From: Setophaga petechia
Taxonomy: Eukaryota; Chordata; Aves; Passeriformes; Parulidae
Length of the DNA: 64,000 nt
NCBI GenBank assembly: GCA_024362935.1
Contig: JANCRA010000025.1
Coordinates: 10,938,936 to 11,002,935, forward strand
Reading direction: 5' to 3'
In this document: in pieces, positions 26,601 to 48,694 of the stretch
Layout: the number at the start of each line of letters is the position of its first letter
Position numbering within the stretch: the first letter of the stretch is position 1
Position numbers and translations under genes: made by a program
Notes under the pieces: generated by a model
The model's input: only the letters and a program-made list of their open reading frames with translations
What the model was told of the DNA's origin: nothing
The model's database searches: none

Positions 26601-28461
26601 GCCTTGGAGCTGGGGGCTGTGTGCCCAGCAATAGCCAGGCCAGCTGAAACTCTAATCTCCCCCTTTAAACTGGCAGCTTAACATATTAAGGATACCAAGA
26701 GACAAAAAACAATAGGCTCTGGAGGTTGTGCAACTGAAATCCACTTTCAGGGCTTTTCAGAGACTGAGGCCTCACACTCATTCCTGAGGATGAAGGGGCC
26801 TGGCAGTCAATGCAGAAAAGGACAATAGATGAAGACAAGTTGTTCCCCAAGCTTCCAAGTCACATGGAAGGAGGCTGATTGAGATTTTGATATAATTATC
26901 ATCTGAATCTGCTGCTAAAGCCCAGATAGTGACATAAGAAACAAAAACAAGGAGAGGAACACAGGAATAGCCAAGCCTAGCTTCCAGAGAAAGGCCAGCT
27001 GCAAATGACCATGGCAAGGGGAAAACTTTACTATTTAGGTAAGACCCAGGGGATCCATTTGTCCAGTTCTATCTAAACTGATGTCTTTATTCATTCTTAA
27101 ATCCCCAAGAATAATCCATCAGCAACACCAATTCCAGCTTACCCATGAAATCCTATTTGGAATTTGGTGATCAACACATCAAGAGAACCAGGGATGTCAA
27201 GTCTTGCTGCAGAGCAAAGGAATAATCCATTAATTAGTTTCTCTTCCAGTTGTTCAAACTCTGTATTGCAAATACATTAAAATGTTTCATCAGTTTTGCT
27301 TCTTTCTATTCAATTACTAACATCTGGTTACAGCTCCTGGGGAAAAAAAATATTGGGTCTGTATGAGCTGTGAACAGAACAGGGATAGCAAAAATATCTT
27401 CTTTGTGCACAACAGCTTTTATACTTTGCAATCAAGAGTTCAGAGGAGCCATTAGCTCAAGCTTTAGTACCAGGTGTGGTTCTGGGTTTTAACTAGTGAG
27501 TACATTTATTGAGGGTAAGGGATGAAATCTCATTTGAATTGCCTCAGATGAATGGAGTTCATTAAGTACTCCAGTTACTGGACACCTCTGTGATATTGCT
27601 ACAATAGTGATACTTTTTAGTAGTCTCCTAGGACAATACAAGTGCATGGATTAATGGAAGAATATTTTTTTTGGGAGTTATGGAAAAGATGGTCTGTTGT
27701 GAGAACCTCCAGTACTTGGTACTTATGTGGGCCTTTAGGCCATTTTGTGGAGATTGGTGAGGAAGAGTGTGCTGAGGCTCCAAGTCTCACATGCCATTGC
27801 AGGAATTTGGAAGATCCTCCCAGGAGGTAGAAATCTTCATCAGGCAAGACTTAGAGGAAAACTCTGCTGTTTCAGTAAAACCCATGGAATCTCTTACACC
27901 TTTATTCACTCTCCAGGTATAATCCATCAGCAACACCAGCTGCAGCTTAGCCATGAAATCCTATTTGGAATTCAGTGAGCAGGCCAGGAAACCCCTGCAT
28001 GGTGTGGAAGGAGAAGGCAGCTGAAGGAGGGGTGTTGCTATTCCCTGTAGGAGGGAGCTGGTGAAGGTCACTTTAATAGGAGCAGTGGGACAGTTGATTT
28101 GGGGGTTTTATTTTTCACCCAGTTGGCTCTAACCAGATGTTAGAATTATTGAGTAAGAAAAAGTTAAATTGCTGGAATATTTCAGCCTAGAAGAAGAATA
28201 ATTCATTTTAGAAGAATTCTAAATATAAATGTAGTTTAATGAGACTGGAATGCAAGCATTTCCATTTTGTGTAGTAATGCTAGTTATTTTCTTTACAGAA
28301 CTGTTATTTTCTTTACAGAACTGTTATTTTCTTTACAGAACTGTAGTCTGTTCTACTCCAAAAGTTTCTGCCTCCCCTGTGTGAAGGAAAACCTAAAGGC
28401 CTTTCCTTTGGAAATACAAGACATGGATAAAAGGAAGCCCCAGCAGAAATCCTGCAAATAA
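20529..28461 (+). CDS. CDPF1: CDPF1, cysteine-rich DPF motif protein (three coding exons; first exon frame broken)
   Basis: The exons 20529-20650, 22761-22872 and 28339-28461 join in phase and code a small cysteine-rich protein: CELC...YYGQ, LLEEAYVMRDPFTPYKDKFL, SHCSLCSRAVCVGT and NCSLFYSKSFCLPCVKENL. The DPF motif and the CxxC pairs are the signature of CDPF1, a conserved protein of about 120 residues of unknown function, likely a zinc binder. Gene position between PKDREJ and PPARA matches mammals. The ATG at 20539 opens MNAPKEDQTAGES but this frame meets TAG at 20596, while the CELC frame has no ATG and a TAA at 20536. The sequence as given thus lacks an intact full-length frame. A downstream ATG at 20624 would give about 86 residues without the first CxxC. 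Confidence 0.8.
20651..22760 (+). other. CDPF1 intron between coding exons 1 and 2
   Basis: 2.1 kb with canonical GT-AG ends. No other feature seen. Confidence 0.75.
22761..22872 (+). CDS. CDPF1: CDPF1 second coding exon
   Basis: This 112-bp exon has a TTCTTTTTCAG acceptor and a GTAAGT donor. It codes LLEEAYVMRDPFTPYKDKFL then VIRSHCSLCSRAVCVGT and contains the DPF motif and the second CxxC. The exon is intact and highly recognisable. Confidence 0.92.
26273..26330. repeat. Short AT-rich tandem repeat
   Basis: Three imperfect units of about 20 bp built on TTCTAGTTGTTTAATT. Confidence 0.75.
27016..27170. repeat. Diverged duplicated element, copy 1
   Basis: Shares the core ATAATCCATCAGCAACACCA and the following CCATGAAATCCTATTTGGAA with copy 2 about 810-840 bp away, in the same orientation. 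Flanking GGAAAACT...TTTATTCA segments also match with indels. It may be an old interspersed repeat or a local duplication. Confidence 0.65.
27853..27980. repeat. Diverged duplicated element, copy 2
   Basis: Direct-orientation partner of the segment at 27016-27170, with the most conserved core at 27919-27972. Confidence 0.65.
28284..28343 (+). repeat. Triplicated 20-bp unit with the CDPF1 last-exon acceptor
   Basis: Three identical units TTATTTTCTTTACAGAACTG in tandem at 28284, 28304 and 28324. Each has a pyrimidine tract and CAG followed by the first exon bases. This makes three equal 3' splice sites with AG ends at 28298, 28318 and 28338. Confidence 0.95.
28339..28461 (+). CDS. CDPF1: CDPF1 last coding exon
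   Basis: 40 codons plus TAA: NCSLFYSKSFCLPCVKENLK then AFPLEIQDMDKRKPQQKSCK, including the third CxxC. It joins exon 2 in phase 0 after GGA ACA. The acceptor belongs to a triplicated 20-bp unit, and only the last of the three AG sites keeps the frame. The stop codon overlaps an AATAAA. Confidence 0.92.
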   Translation, partial: NCSLFYSKSFCLPCVKENLKAFPLEIQDMDKRKPQQKSCK

Positions 28462-29240
28462 ACGGATACAAAGCATAAATCTTGAAGGTCCAAGAGTGAC
28501 AGTTCTTTGGCTGGGGTTTCTCCTGTCTCTGCTTGGAGTCTATCATGTTGCTCCTTTTAAAGAAGTGACCTTCATCAGCTCACTACTCCCGGAGAGAGCA
28601 GCACATTTCCTTGCCCTTGGCCCGGGTTCAGACATCCCCGTGCAGCGCCCGCCGCGCCAGGGAGCGGCTCCGAGCTGCTGAGGAGCCAGAAAAGAGGCAG
28701 ATGAGCCTCCTGTCACCATCAGGAATGCTTGCAGGAAGAAACCAAACTGCACAGACACAGGAACCATGTCCAGGTTTCCACATTTGCTATTTTAGTGCTT
28801 GGTGTTGCTCTTGACACTCCCTACGGTGTTATGAAATTCTGAAACAGATTGATCTGGCTTAATTCAGTGTATACCCAAGAAAGTCAGTGTAGACCAATTG
28901 TTAATCTGGTGGTGCTGTCCTGTAAGATTACATAAGGCAGGGAATTCAAAGCTTTATGTCTAAAATAAAAGTGCTGTGAGGAAATAAGTATAAATATAAT
29001 ACCTACATTTCTCAATATGGTAATCTTAATGCTATCACAGCATTGAGACTTGAGACTTTGAAGGTTGGTGCTTCTGCAATCAATAAAAGTATTTACAAGT
29101 CCCTTGCACTTGCAGTCACTTTTCACTTAACCTTCCAGTCCATGTCAGCACAGCAGCTGGAGAGGACCCTGAATACATTTGGTTTATGCTTTACAATAAA
29201 GGTGATTTCTTTTCACTTTCAAAGCAGTTACTCTGGAAAT
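28462..29240 (+). other. CDPF1 3' UTR region with possible polyadenylation signals
   Basis: AATAAA occurs at 28457 (overlapping the stop), 28964, 29082 and 29195. The last is followed by a T-rich GT-containing stretch. The used site cannot be decided here. A short GC-rich patch lies at about 28610-28690. Confidence 0.4.
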
Positions 29241-32200
29241 AGAAAAGTTCCATTAATACACTCAATTCTTTCCTGGACAATTGGACAAATAAATTGTAGC
29301 GCTAATAAGGATGTCAGAAACACAGTTTCAGGTAAAAAAAAGGTAAAAGTTCAATGGAAACAACAGTTTGTTTAGCTCCAAATTTAGCTTCTTCAGTTAT
29401 CTGTTTTGACTGTCTTAAGATTTAGGTGGCTTTTATGTAAAACCCAAGCCACATGCCTTAAGGATACATCTGGAATGTTCCCTAATCACAAAATCACCTT
29501 TTTTACTCGAGTTACTGCTGGTCACTGCTTCAGAACCTGTTAATGCTTTGGTGAATATCTCTTTTTTCCAACACTTCCATCCATATAATCCACCAAAAAT
29601 CCTTCATTTTGTAGAACGAACCTGTGTTTGTTAAAAGAAATCAACATTATTTCAATGAGTTGTTTAGGACATTGAAGTATCCTAAAATCTTTCTTTTTTC
29701 TGAACTTATTATATTGGTGCCCTCTGATCAGGACTGAAATTTCTTGCAGTGACTGGAGGAGCAATGGATCTATTAGTAGCCTTTTCAAGCCCGAGGTGCT
29801 TTAATAAATAAAATATATGCATGTCTCTAAATGCAAAAAAAAAGATCCACGTTAGGAGGCAACATTTCGGATTCCTTTTTGCAGTTACAAAAGATTACAC
29901 TTTCAGGGAAAGTGATACTAAACTTATGTAAGATGGGTGGCATTATATTTCAGTTTCACATTAGGAACACTGTTTAAAAGCTGTGGTGTGTCTGTGTCTG
30001 TTCTGTATAAACACCAGAGGCATGTCCTGTGCTAAACCCACAACTGAAGAGAGCACCTTCCCACCTTGGAATTGAAGCCTTATAATCAAGCTGCCAAAGC
30101 AACATGGTTATGTGAGATCACAGGATATGTTTACACCAGCAAACATACCTTGAAATATGTTTTTTCCTGATTTCCCATTGTTCATGACAGATTGTACTCT
30201 TAAAAGCAGGTTTTAAAAGCCTGCCTAGTGCAGTTCTGATGTCAGTGAGATTGGGATCTCATCTCTCTGACATGTTTTCCCTCCTGCTCAGCTTCCTCTG
30301 TGCCCTTTTAAGACACAAGCACTTATCTCATTTATTCATAACCATTATATTTGCCTTTACAATATGACTGAGGAGTCATTTAAAGCCCTCAGAAATCTCC
30401 ATGCCTTTAAGTACTTGTTATGTTGACATGAAGGGGGAAAAGACTCAGGGTTAAAAGGGAGCAGAACCTCAGAGCAAAATTACATAATATTTAATTTGGC
30501 TCAGTACAGCTCAGTTATTTATTGTGCAGCAGGAAAAACCAAGTCAGGGATGCCTCTGCCTCACAGTTACCTGGCAGTGAAGACCTGGTAGGTGCAGAAA
30601 AGCCAGCAGGTACCACAGAGGGACAGCAGATGTGTTCTGGCATCTCTGGTTTATGCTTTAGGGAAAGGAGACTGCCCTACGAGCCACTTGGTATTTCCTG
30701 GAATGACAATGGATTATTATCTGTGCCCAGCTGTTAGAACTTAGTTATTCCACATTCTTGTATTCCCACTGACCATTAGCATTATGGCCTCAGTATCATA
30801 ATATTTTGGTATATATGTGATTTCACAGCCTGAATGATACCATGGCCAGCCTTTCCTGCTCTTCATGGATGCACAGCCTTTACAGGTTGTTTTCATTGGG
30901 GTCTTCAAGTACTTTTGGCTGCTCAACATCAGGTCTTCCATGCTCCTGAGCACAAATGATGAAGAAACTGGAGTCTTTTTCCTCTGCTGTAATTTTCACT
31001 TCAGCACTCTGTTACCAGCTTAAAATATCCCCAGATTCTGGAAGGAAAACAGCTACCTGTGACACTTCCCCGATTTAATTGAAGGTGTGCTCATTGAATT
31101 AGTCTGTGCTGCATTTCACACAGAAGTGCACTCGTTGAATTCCATGGATGTCTCAAACCAGCCATACAACCCCTGAGAATATGAAAGAACAGCTGGATGA
31201 TGGGTGAACACCAAACTTAGGTAATGTATATGCAATGTCTCTGGGTATGTTACACAACCACTCCTGCTTCAAAAGGCATCTAACAGTACACAGGGAAGCA
31301 TCAGTACCTGAAGATGCTCCAAATAGGCTGCCTTTTGAATGTCACATTGCAGTGAGTTCCTTTCCTGGAGATAAAAGATCATCACATGTCATTAAATTCA
31401 CTTTTAAAAATATTTTATTTTTTTTAAAACCATTAAGGCAAAACCGTGTTTCAAATTAAGTTGGTTTACATTCAGTCTGAAAGGATTAAAGCACATAGGT
31501 TCCTACAGTCTCTATACAAACACTGTGAATTCAACCTCTTGTTTTTAAAGAAGGCAGAAAAAAAAGAATGTAAAAAAAGACAAAAATGTTTAGTTCAAGT
31601 TTTTTCATCCTAGATCAGTAGGCTGGTAACATTTGAGAATGCATCATCGTGTGTAGCTAGATGTGACTTTAACATTCACAAGTGCAAGATATGTTGTCCT
31701 TCCTAAAAATCCCTGTGAGACCAGGGCATCCATTCATCCTTGGAAGTGTCATTTGCATTGTTCTAACAGAAAGAAACTTGGGAACTTGGCTTGAATTAGT
31801 GGTTTTTACTGGGAAACAAGCATTCCATGAGAATTAGGTTTGACTACTCCTTGCAGGAAATGCGCTCCTTCTACATTCTGTATTTACTGAAGTCAAATGT
31901 ACCCAAAACACCTGACTGGAAACAAGAAGTTATTTTGTTTTCTCTTTAATATTGATATCTTGATTTAATGAAACACTTGTTGGCTCTATTGATTAGGGCT
32001 TGGCAACATTAACAGCATTGTGCTTTTTTTGTGTCCTACCAGATAAAAGACCATTTAAGAGGTGAGGGAGGGCTTCAACATCCCGGGGCACTTAAGCTGT
32101 GGTGCTGCATTCCTAAAGAAAATTCTGAGCAACTGTTTTAGGAGCTGTGGAACAGCAGGAGCTGCTCAGGAGGCAGGTCCCCCTAGAAGGTGCTAAGCCA

Positions 32201-35200
32201 GGCTTTGTCAGATCACCCAGAGGGGGTTTTGGAGCACACCGGTAACACTGAAACATTGGTTAGGTTCATCACTGCTAAAGAAGTAACTGAACCATGCAGG
32301 TTTCTGCTCTGCCCAAGGGCCAGGGCACTGTGATTCCATGGAGAGAGCTGCTTGTGTGTGGGGATGAGCATGGCCGGGGTGAGCAGGGGTGGCTGTGAGT
32401 CACCTGCAGGAGGGCGGTGACCTGCTCCCAGCTCTGCAGCACGTCCCACACAGGCTGCCTGGTGACCCTGCACTCCTACACACCCGGAGTACAGCACAGG
32501 ACTGTACTCTACTGTGCCTCCGGGGTTGCAGTGGCTCAGGACTTCCCCATCCTGCCAATCTTTTTTCTTTCAAGTGGAAAGAATGTCATAAAACTCCTGG
32601 CACTGAGCATAAGGCTGGTGTCTTTACCACAACGGGGATCACCTGCATACCCAACATGAGAAAATACACCAAAATATTACTACTACTCCAAGTAGTGAAA
32701 CTGCTTCAAGTACCTCATGCTTGATCTTGCAGTCCTTATTTAAGGTCCAGCCTGTAATCAGATCAGTCTCTTGTTCATGCTGCCTATCCCCTGGCAGAGG
32801 CAGCTCATCTGGAATTGAGGTCCTTGCAACAGGAATTCTGTTTCGAAACATCCACAGCAATGGAATCTGGCAAGACTGATGCAATAAAGGAGCTCAAGAA
32901 AAAACACAGCCCAGCTTTAGAAGCAGAAAAAGATTTAAAAAACCTGTGAGCACAATAGAAAAAAGAAAGGAGGAAACAGCCTTTCTTAGGGTGGGCTCAG
33001 TTTCACAGAGGGTTTGTGTCATTTGAGGTGACAGGGTAAAGGAAGTGGCTGCAGGTCAGCACAGGGAAGTCCAGCAGAGCTTTTGCAAACATGACACAAA
33101 CACCTTGGGAGACAACATACCTGTGTGGTGACACTGATGAAGTGAAAATGCCAAGTTGCAGCAATTTGAGGAAATAAAGTGTTACACGTTACAAATAAAA
33201 AACAGTAAGTACAAATGATAGCTAGAACATTTGTAATACATTGTGCTTGTGATACCAACTGTGTTTGGTGATTCACACAGCAAAATAAAATGTAGATACC
33301 TTTGAAAGGTACCTTTTTTCCTATAGCAGATTTCCTTAGAAGGATGCTGTAGGCACAGACTGTCACACCTGCATGCACCAGACACAGAATCCCTACAAGC
33401 AGACTCTGAATTCTATTTCAAATCCCTCCTGCAGGGAAGCCAACAATGCCATTTCAATGCTTTGTTTTGTGTTGCCAAATCATGTTTGAAATACATCTAG
33501 AAAAGCAGCAGGTTGCCCTCAGGGCAGATGGCAGGGAATAATCCTGAGTACACATTGTTATTCCCAGTGAGCCACAAGTCAGCCCCAGAGAAAACACCAG
33601 CACCGGTGCACAAACAAAATGCAGCTTCTTTTTAGCTCTTTTCAAAGGAAAATGATCTACCATGCTGCAAAGTAAAGATTAATTCAGTTCTACACATGAT
33701 TTTTCCTATTGGTGAACTTGAGTTAAAAACTCAATTTTGGGATTGCAGCTATTCCTCAACTAGACTTCCTTTTATTGAAATTAAAGAAAAGGAAGTCTGT
33801 GTTCTATGTGAAAATATATTTTGAAGTTTTTTTATAATGGTCAACACCAAACACTGATAACTTCGAAGAATTTGTGATAGTTCTTCACAAATCATACAGC
33901 AATAAAGACCAGACAGAATAAATAGCAAATTGTCTTTGACATCAGCCCCTTCATCCTTAGCCCATAAAAAGAAATACTTCTTCACTGTACAAAGGGTTCA
34001 CAAGATAAAGTATGTAACAAATATTTAAATTAAATAATTTATACATTTTTCTTTAAGCACCTCTGTAATTAATTTAGTGAAAGTTTATACCTTGCATTTA
34101 TATTCTTGTATTTTATAAATTGAAACATGAAGAAATGGTATTACATTAAATTAAAAAAATCCCACAACACATAACAGTATCAATAATCTTAGATCAAACC
34201 CACATATTATTTAAATCTCCAGTAAAAGAAGGAAAATAAAGCTGATTAAACCTAAATACAAAAATTATATGCAACTGATTATCAGGAAAGCACTTGGGAC
34301 ATAAGCAAGCACAGACACCACGCTCCACCTTACATTCCAACACTTCCTAAAGGACGAGGGGTTTCTGAGAGGGACCATTATTTGCAGACCTTATGCTTAA
34401 GCAGTACCATGACAGCTGCAAATGCATTTGTCAAATGCAGTTGCAGATCTTCAGTGAAGTCACAGAGAGCTTTTTAGGAGAGACTGAAACTGTTCCTGTG
34501 CAGTCACAGCAGGATATCCCCCAGCTGCTCTGCCTCAGATGGGGCCCAACTTTGTCCAGGCTTTCCGTCAGAAATGAGGAAATTCAAACTCAGTCGTATG
34601 TGACCCAGCTCTCGTGATGAATAAATCTCCCCAGGTTTCAGCAGTTTGAATAAACAAACAAATGTTTAGATGCCTATTATAAGCTCTTTGATGTGCAGCC
34701 TTGTGCCAGCTCTCTCATGAGAACAGGCTTAGTGCAACTGCTGGTATTTCTGAGACCTGCACGGGGCAGGAATAATGCAAAACTCTGCTGGCTGGCAGCA
34801 CTTCAGCTCTGCAGCAGCTGCTGGAACCAGAGCACAAAGGCACATGGAAAGGGCAGCTAACACAAAACGTGGCTTCTTTAAATGCAATGGAAGATGTAGT
34901 TTCTGGAAGTGGAAACTTTCCTATCAGGTGTCAGTTTGTGTTTAAAGCAAAAGTGGGATTGGAAATTTTGAAAGGCACAAAGTAACTAATTTTTTTTAAA
35001 CAGCAGCTTTAAAGGAAATATTTAAGGAGGAGAGAAGAATGAACCTCAGATTTCCCTAATACTTGGAACAAAACCTTCCTTTTCTTCCCTCTTTCCCCTT
35101 TGACAAAATGTACCTAGGGCACCAGAATAAATAAATAAATATTTTCCCCCCAAACAATGCTCAAAAATGAGTAATCTGTAGGTTTGCTGAAAACTTAAGT

Positions 35201-38200
35201 CATACCATTATTTCCCAGGACATTTCTCTATCCATCTGCTGTCTCTTGCCTTGAGTTGTTCGTGGGGTCTGGTTGCTAACCAGAGTTCTTCCATGCTAGG
35301 ACAGTAAAATGAGTTATGTTGGCAAGAATCAGATCCCAACTGGACCTGATAAGCCAGTAAGTCTTTAATACCATTTTAATCCTAAAATCTCATCACTTTG
35401 CTTCCCTCCATAGGTGGGGTATTTTAAAGTATTAGTTTATCTGCACATAGGGGAGATGCTGAAGTAATTGATTAGAAATAGACCTGAGACTAGTTTGCAA
35501 TCCAAATTAAAAAAAAAAAAAATGGACCTAAACTGAGTAACTTTAAAATCTCCTTGGCCAAAACCTGCTGTAGTCATCTCCTGAAGGAGCAAATGTAATT
35601 CCTTGAAAGCATAATGTAGAAATGAGGAAAACTTTTGCCCATGAATTCTTGGAAGGGAATTGTGTGCTCTGTGCCACTCTTTGAAGTGACTGTGGGAATG
35701 TGCACAGGACAGCAGTGTGGGCAGTGGAATCCATCCAAAATTTTAGGCTGTGTTAACATCTTGTTCATATTTCTGTAATTCAGAGATGTGTTCTCTTTTT
35801 TTTCTTTCGTTTTTTTTTTATTAAGGGTCTGCATTTTAATTTAAAACAGAAATCAAACCTTTAATGTCCAAGGAAGTAGTCAAAAATTTGTTGCTGGTTT
35901 TCAAATAACAAAAAAATTATTCACTTTTCTCATACTAATAACAGGACCTTGTTACAAGCAGCTGCTAAAACAGCTAAATATTATGCCTTTCACTGAGTTA
36001 CTCTATTTGCCATTCTTTATAGCTTTGCTGAGAATTTAAGTATTTATTATTAACTTTCCATGCTTTAAAGTGTTAATAAAGTGTTTTAGCCACTCTTGAG
36101 AACAAGAGCTGGAAAAATAGTTATGCACACTGACTGTGTCTGATTTTTCCCGAGAACCTACAGTACACTTAGACCATGGAATACAACTTTGAAATTTTCC
36201 CTTTGCAAAAAATCTGACCTTTGGGGGGAAAATATTTCAAGTTATCTTGTTTTTTAGAGGACAAACTAACAGTTGGGTCCTACAGTTTCAGAACAGCATC
36301 CCAAGAATGCCTGATATTTTGACAACTTCTTGCATCAGCAGTATCTCAGATCAATTATTTCCATGGCCCAAACCCCACAGCTCCTCAGTGAAACAGGGTT
36401 GGCTGCAAGAATAAAGCAGCAGCATTCCTAAAATCCTCTGTTTCTGAGGGCACACTGTGTGCTGCCCTGGGACACAAAAGGCAGCCCATTTCTCATCTGA
36501 GGGTTCCTGGCAAGACCAACATTCCTCTCTGAGTGTTTGAGTGTTCTTCCTGCTGGCAGTGGGGAAGGGGAGGAAGTTTTGTGCACATGCAGTTACTATT
36601 TCTATCCTGCCCTAGATGCTCACCAAATCTGAGGCCTGTGCTTCAATATATCACATTAAATATATCTGTAATTATCTATAACTTCTGCCACAATCATTGC
36701 CCAGATAAACCCCAAGTTGCCTTTAAACTTGGCTTTAAGCTGTGCCTGTGAGCCTGGACAGACACAAGCACTGCCACTGAAGTAGGAATGACAAGGTGAT
36801 GCTCTCACTTCATCACTCAATCCTTGCAGTGAAGATTCTGGTGCCTTCAAACGTGCTACAATAAAACAAGTACAAAGTGTCCTCCTGTGCCACTCAAAGC
36901 TTAACTGTAGTGAAAATGCTGGGATTGCTCCTGAGATCTCGTTGTTGTGAAACAGAAAGTAAAATTATGTGGTAACAATGTGAAGTTACTGTATCAGAGA
37001 AATGAAAGAGAAACAGAAGTGTCTTCGATGCAGCTGGCACTTCTGGGCAGCTCTCTGAGAAAAGAGCCCATGAAGTGGCAAAGTCAGGAAGCCATTTCAT
37101 TGTGCCTTCTTTTGCAGTAGGAGTACAGCAAAAAAAAAAAAAAAAAATCAGTTTACTCCTAGGAAAACGAGAAACTTACTCTCAGCTGTGCTGCCTTCCA
37201 TTCTATGACACAGTCTGACACCTACAAACACTCCTCTTGGTATTACTGTCACCTTATCCACAAGACAAAATCTGTGACAAATACTTCTATCCATGAGGCT
37301 GAAGAAAGAATAGAAATATATCCAAGTGGGTAAAAAATGAAGCAGTGCATTCATCAGAAAAGCAAACAGGTCCAAACAATTATACTGCCAAGACACTTAG
37401 AGGAAGCTGGTGCCTCTCCTATCCAATTATTCCTTTGGAGTCATCTATCACTGCAGTAGAGTGCAGTATCAGTGCTGGAAAGTTTAAATTCTTTATTTTT
37501 CCTAGAGTAGGATCAGATTTTTCAGTCTCTCCAAAACTCTTGCTAATTCAAAACAGTATTTTTATGTCAAAACTGCATCCTGAGCTATTACAAGTTCTAC
37601 CAAAATACAGGGTATACAATATCTTTCCATATTTTCACATTTCCTTAACAGACTTTTGAAAAAAAGGTCCCATCAGTTTATCATGTTTACTCTTCAAGAC
37701 ACACCTGTTGGAGCATCTCTGCTGTCTCTTAGATAATTCTTTGGATTTTGTTTAATTTCATAAGAGAACTTCTAAACCTGCTAATCCTCAGTATGCCAAC
37801 ATAACACTAGATGAAGGTGTACATAATTTCATGGAATTAAAGCAACAATGGATGAAAGATCTTTCCAAATTTTTAGAAGTGTATGGACAGTAATATCCAG
37901 CCATTTGCTACATCTAGACTGAATGCTTTAAGAAAAAGTGTTAGCTGGTTCTCAGTAGTTACCATTAGGCAAAAGTGCATTGTCTTTCTGATTGTGCAGA
38001 TACCTGGAAGGAAGGTGCTGAATTTGTTATTTTAATACTAAAATGACTAAGCCAAGAGGAAATACAATTTTGTTCATTTCTGTTACTTAACATTCTGATT
38101 TATTATACAAATATGTATTCCTTACCAATCTTCAAATTTCCAAATAAAAGAACCATTGTAAGACACTTCATTGAGCACTCTGACCAGTATTTTTCTGCAG

Positions 38201-38379
38201 CACTTTTTCAAACGAAGACAAAAGATCCCAAACCAAAAGAGGTGTAACACTCCAGTTCCCCAGTTTTAGATTTTTCCTGCTCTGGGCTGAGTTAACAGCC
38301 CATAAACTGTACAAGTAGTTTTGCTCCCATCTGTATTTCTCTGTCTTTAAATATTGTGGAAAAAAAATACTAAAAGTCC
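29241..38379. other. Intergenic sequence and probable PPARA 3' UTR
   Basis: About 9 kb without supported exons. PPARA and CDPF1 converge here. The right part is likely the PPARA 3' UTR, which is several kilobases long in mammals. AATAAA on the minus strand is seen for example at 37497-37492, but the true end is not determined. Confidence 0.5.
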
Positions 38380-47938
<9,559 letters not shown>

Positions 47939-47975
47939 TTTGATCAAGTAGAGCAGTCACTTAAACTTCTTTATT
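47939..47975 (-). other. PPARA 5' UTR portion of the first coding exon
   Basis: 37 bp between a canonical TTTCACCAG acceptor and the start codon. It shows that at least one noncoding exon lies upstream. Confidence 0.8.
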
Positions 47976-48550
47976 CTGGTGAAAGAACAATTAAAAAAAA
48001 TCAGATATTTAAAAAAATATATTTGAACCAGTTGCAGCACACTGAATACAGGATTTCTAATCCAAAAGTGAAATATTATACAACATTCTATTGCTCTGGA
48101 AGCTTTATGCAACATGAATCATCAAGAGCACAGGGTGGGGAAAATTCCCCAAAAGACTTCAAGATGAATGAAAGTTATGACAAGGTCAATCTGTAGATGG
48201 TTGTTTTCTTTCTATTGTTGAGAAAAGTGTTTTACAGAAGGCAGTATGCACTTCCCACCAAAACTTATAACAAACATCAATATTCTACTCACTCCTCTTG
48301 AGTAGGAGAAATAAATGTGATGCTGTCATTATTACTACGTTGCCACCTCATTCTACAAATACCATTAGTACAGATCTATTTGCCCAATTTCTCTGAAACA
48401 GGATAATTTTAACCAGGAAAGGAAAATAATTTCTATGTCACATAATGCAGCAACCAGGAATATGTAGGAGAGTAAGTATGTGAATTAATCCATGATTTCC
48501 AGTTACAGACAACAGGGATGTTACTGCCCCCACTGTGCTGATGGGTGAGA

Positions 48551-48694
48551 GCTGGACACAGAGCAGGGATCAGCCCAGTAACACCTGGAGCTGACTGTGC
48601 TGGACACAGAGCAGGGATCAGCCCAGTAACACCTGGAGCTGACTGTGCTGGACACAGAGCAGGGATCAGCCCAGTAACACCTGGAGCTGACTGT
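48551..48694. repeat. 48-bp minisatellite, three perfect units
   Basis: Units begin at 48551, 48599 and 48647 with GCTGGACACAGAGCAGGGAT and are identical over all 48 bp. Perfect identity suggests recent expansion or concerted change. The minus-strand frame through it repeats 16 residues only because 48 is a multiple of three. Confidence 0.97.

Larger units (their letters stand above)
22873..28338 (+). other. CDPF1 intron between coding exons 2 and 3
   Basis: 5.5 kb with GT-AG ends. It holds a small palindrome at 25224-25243, a short AT-rich tandem at 26273-26330, and a diverged direct duplication at about 27016-27170 and 27853-27980. No coding exon seen. Confidence 0.75.
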
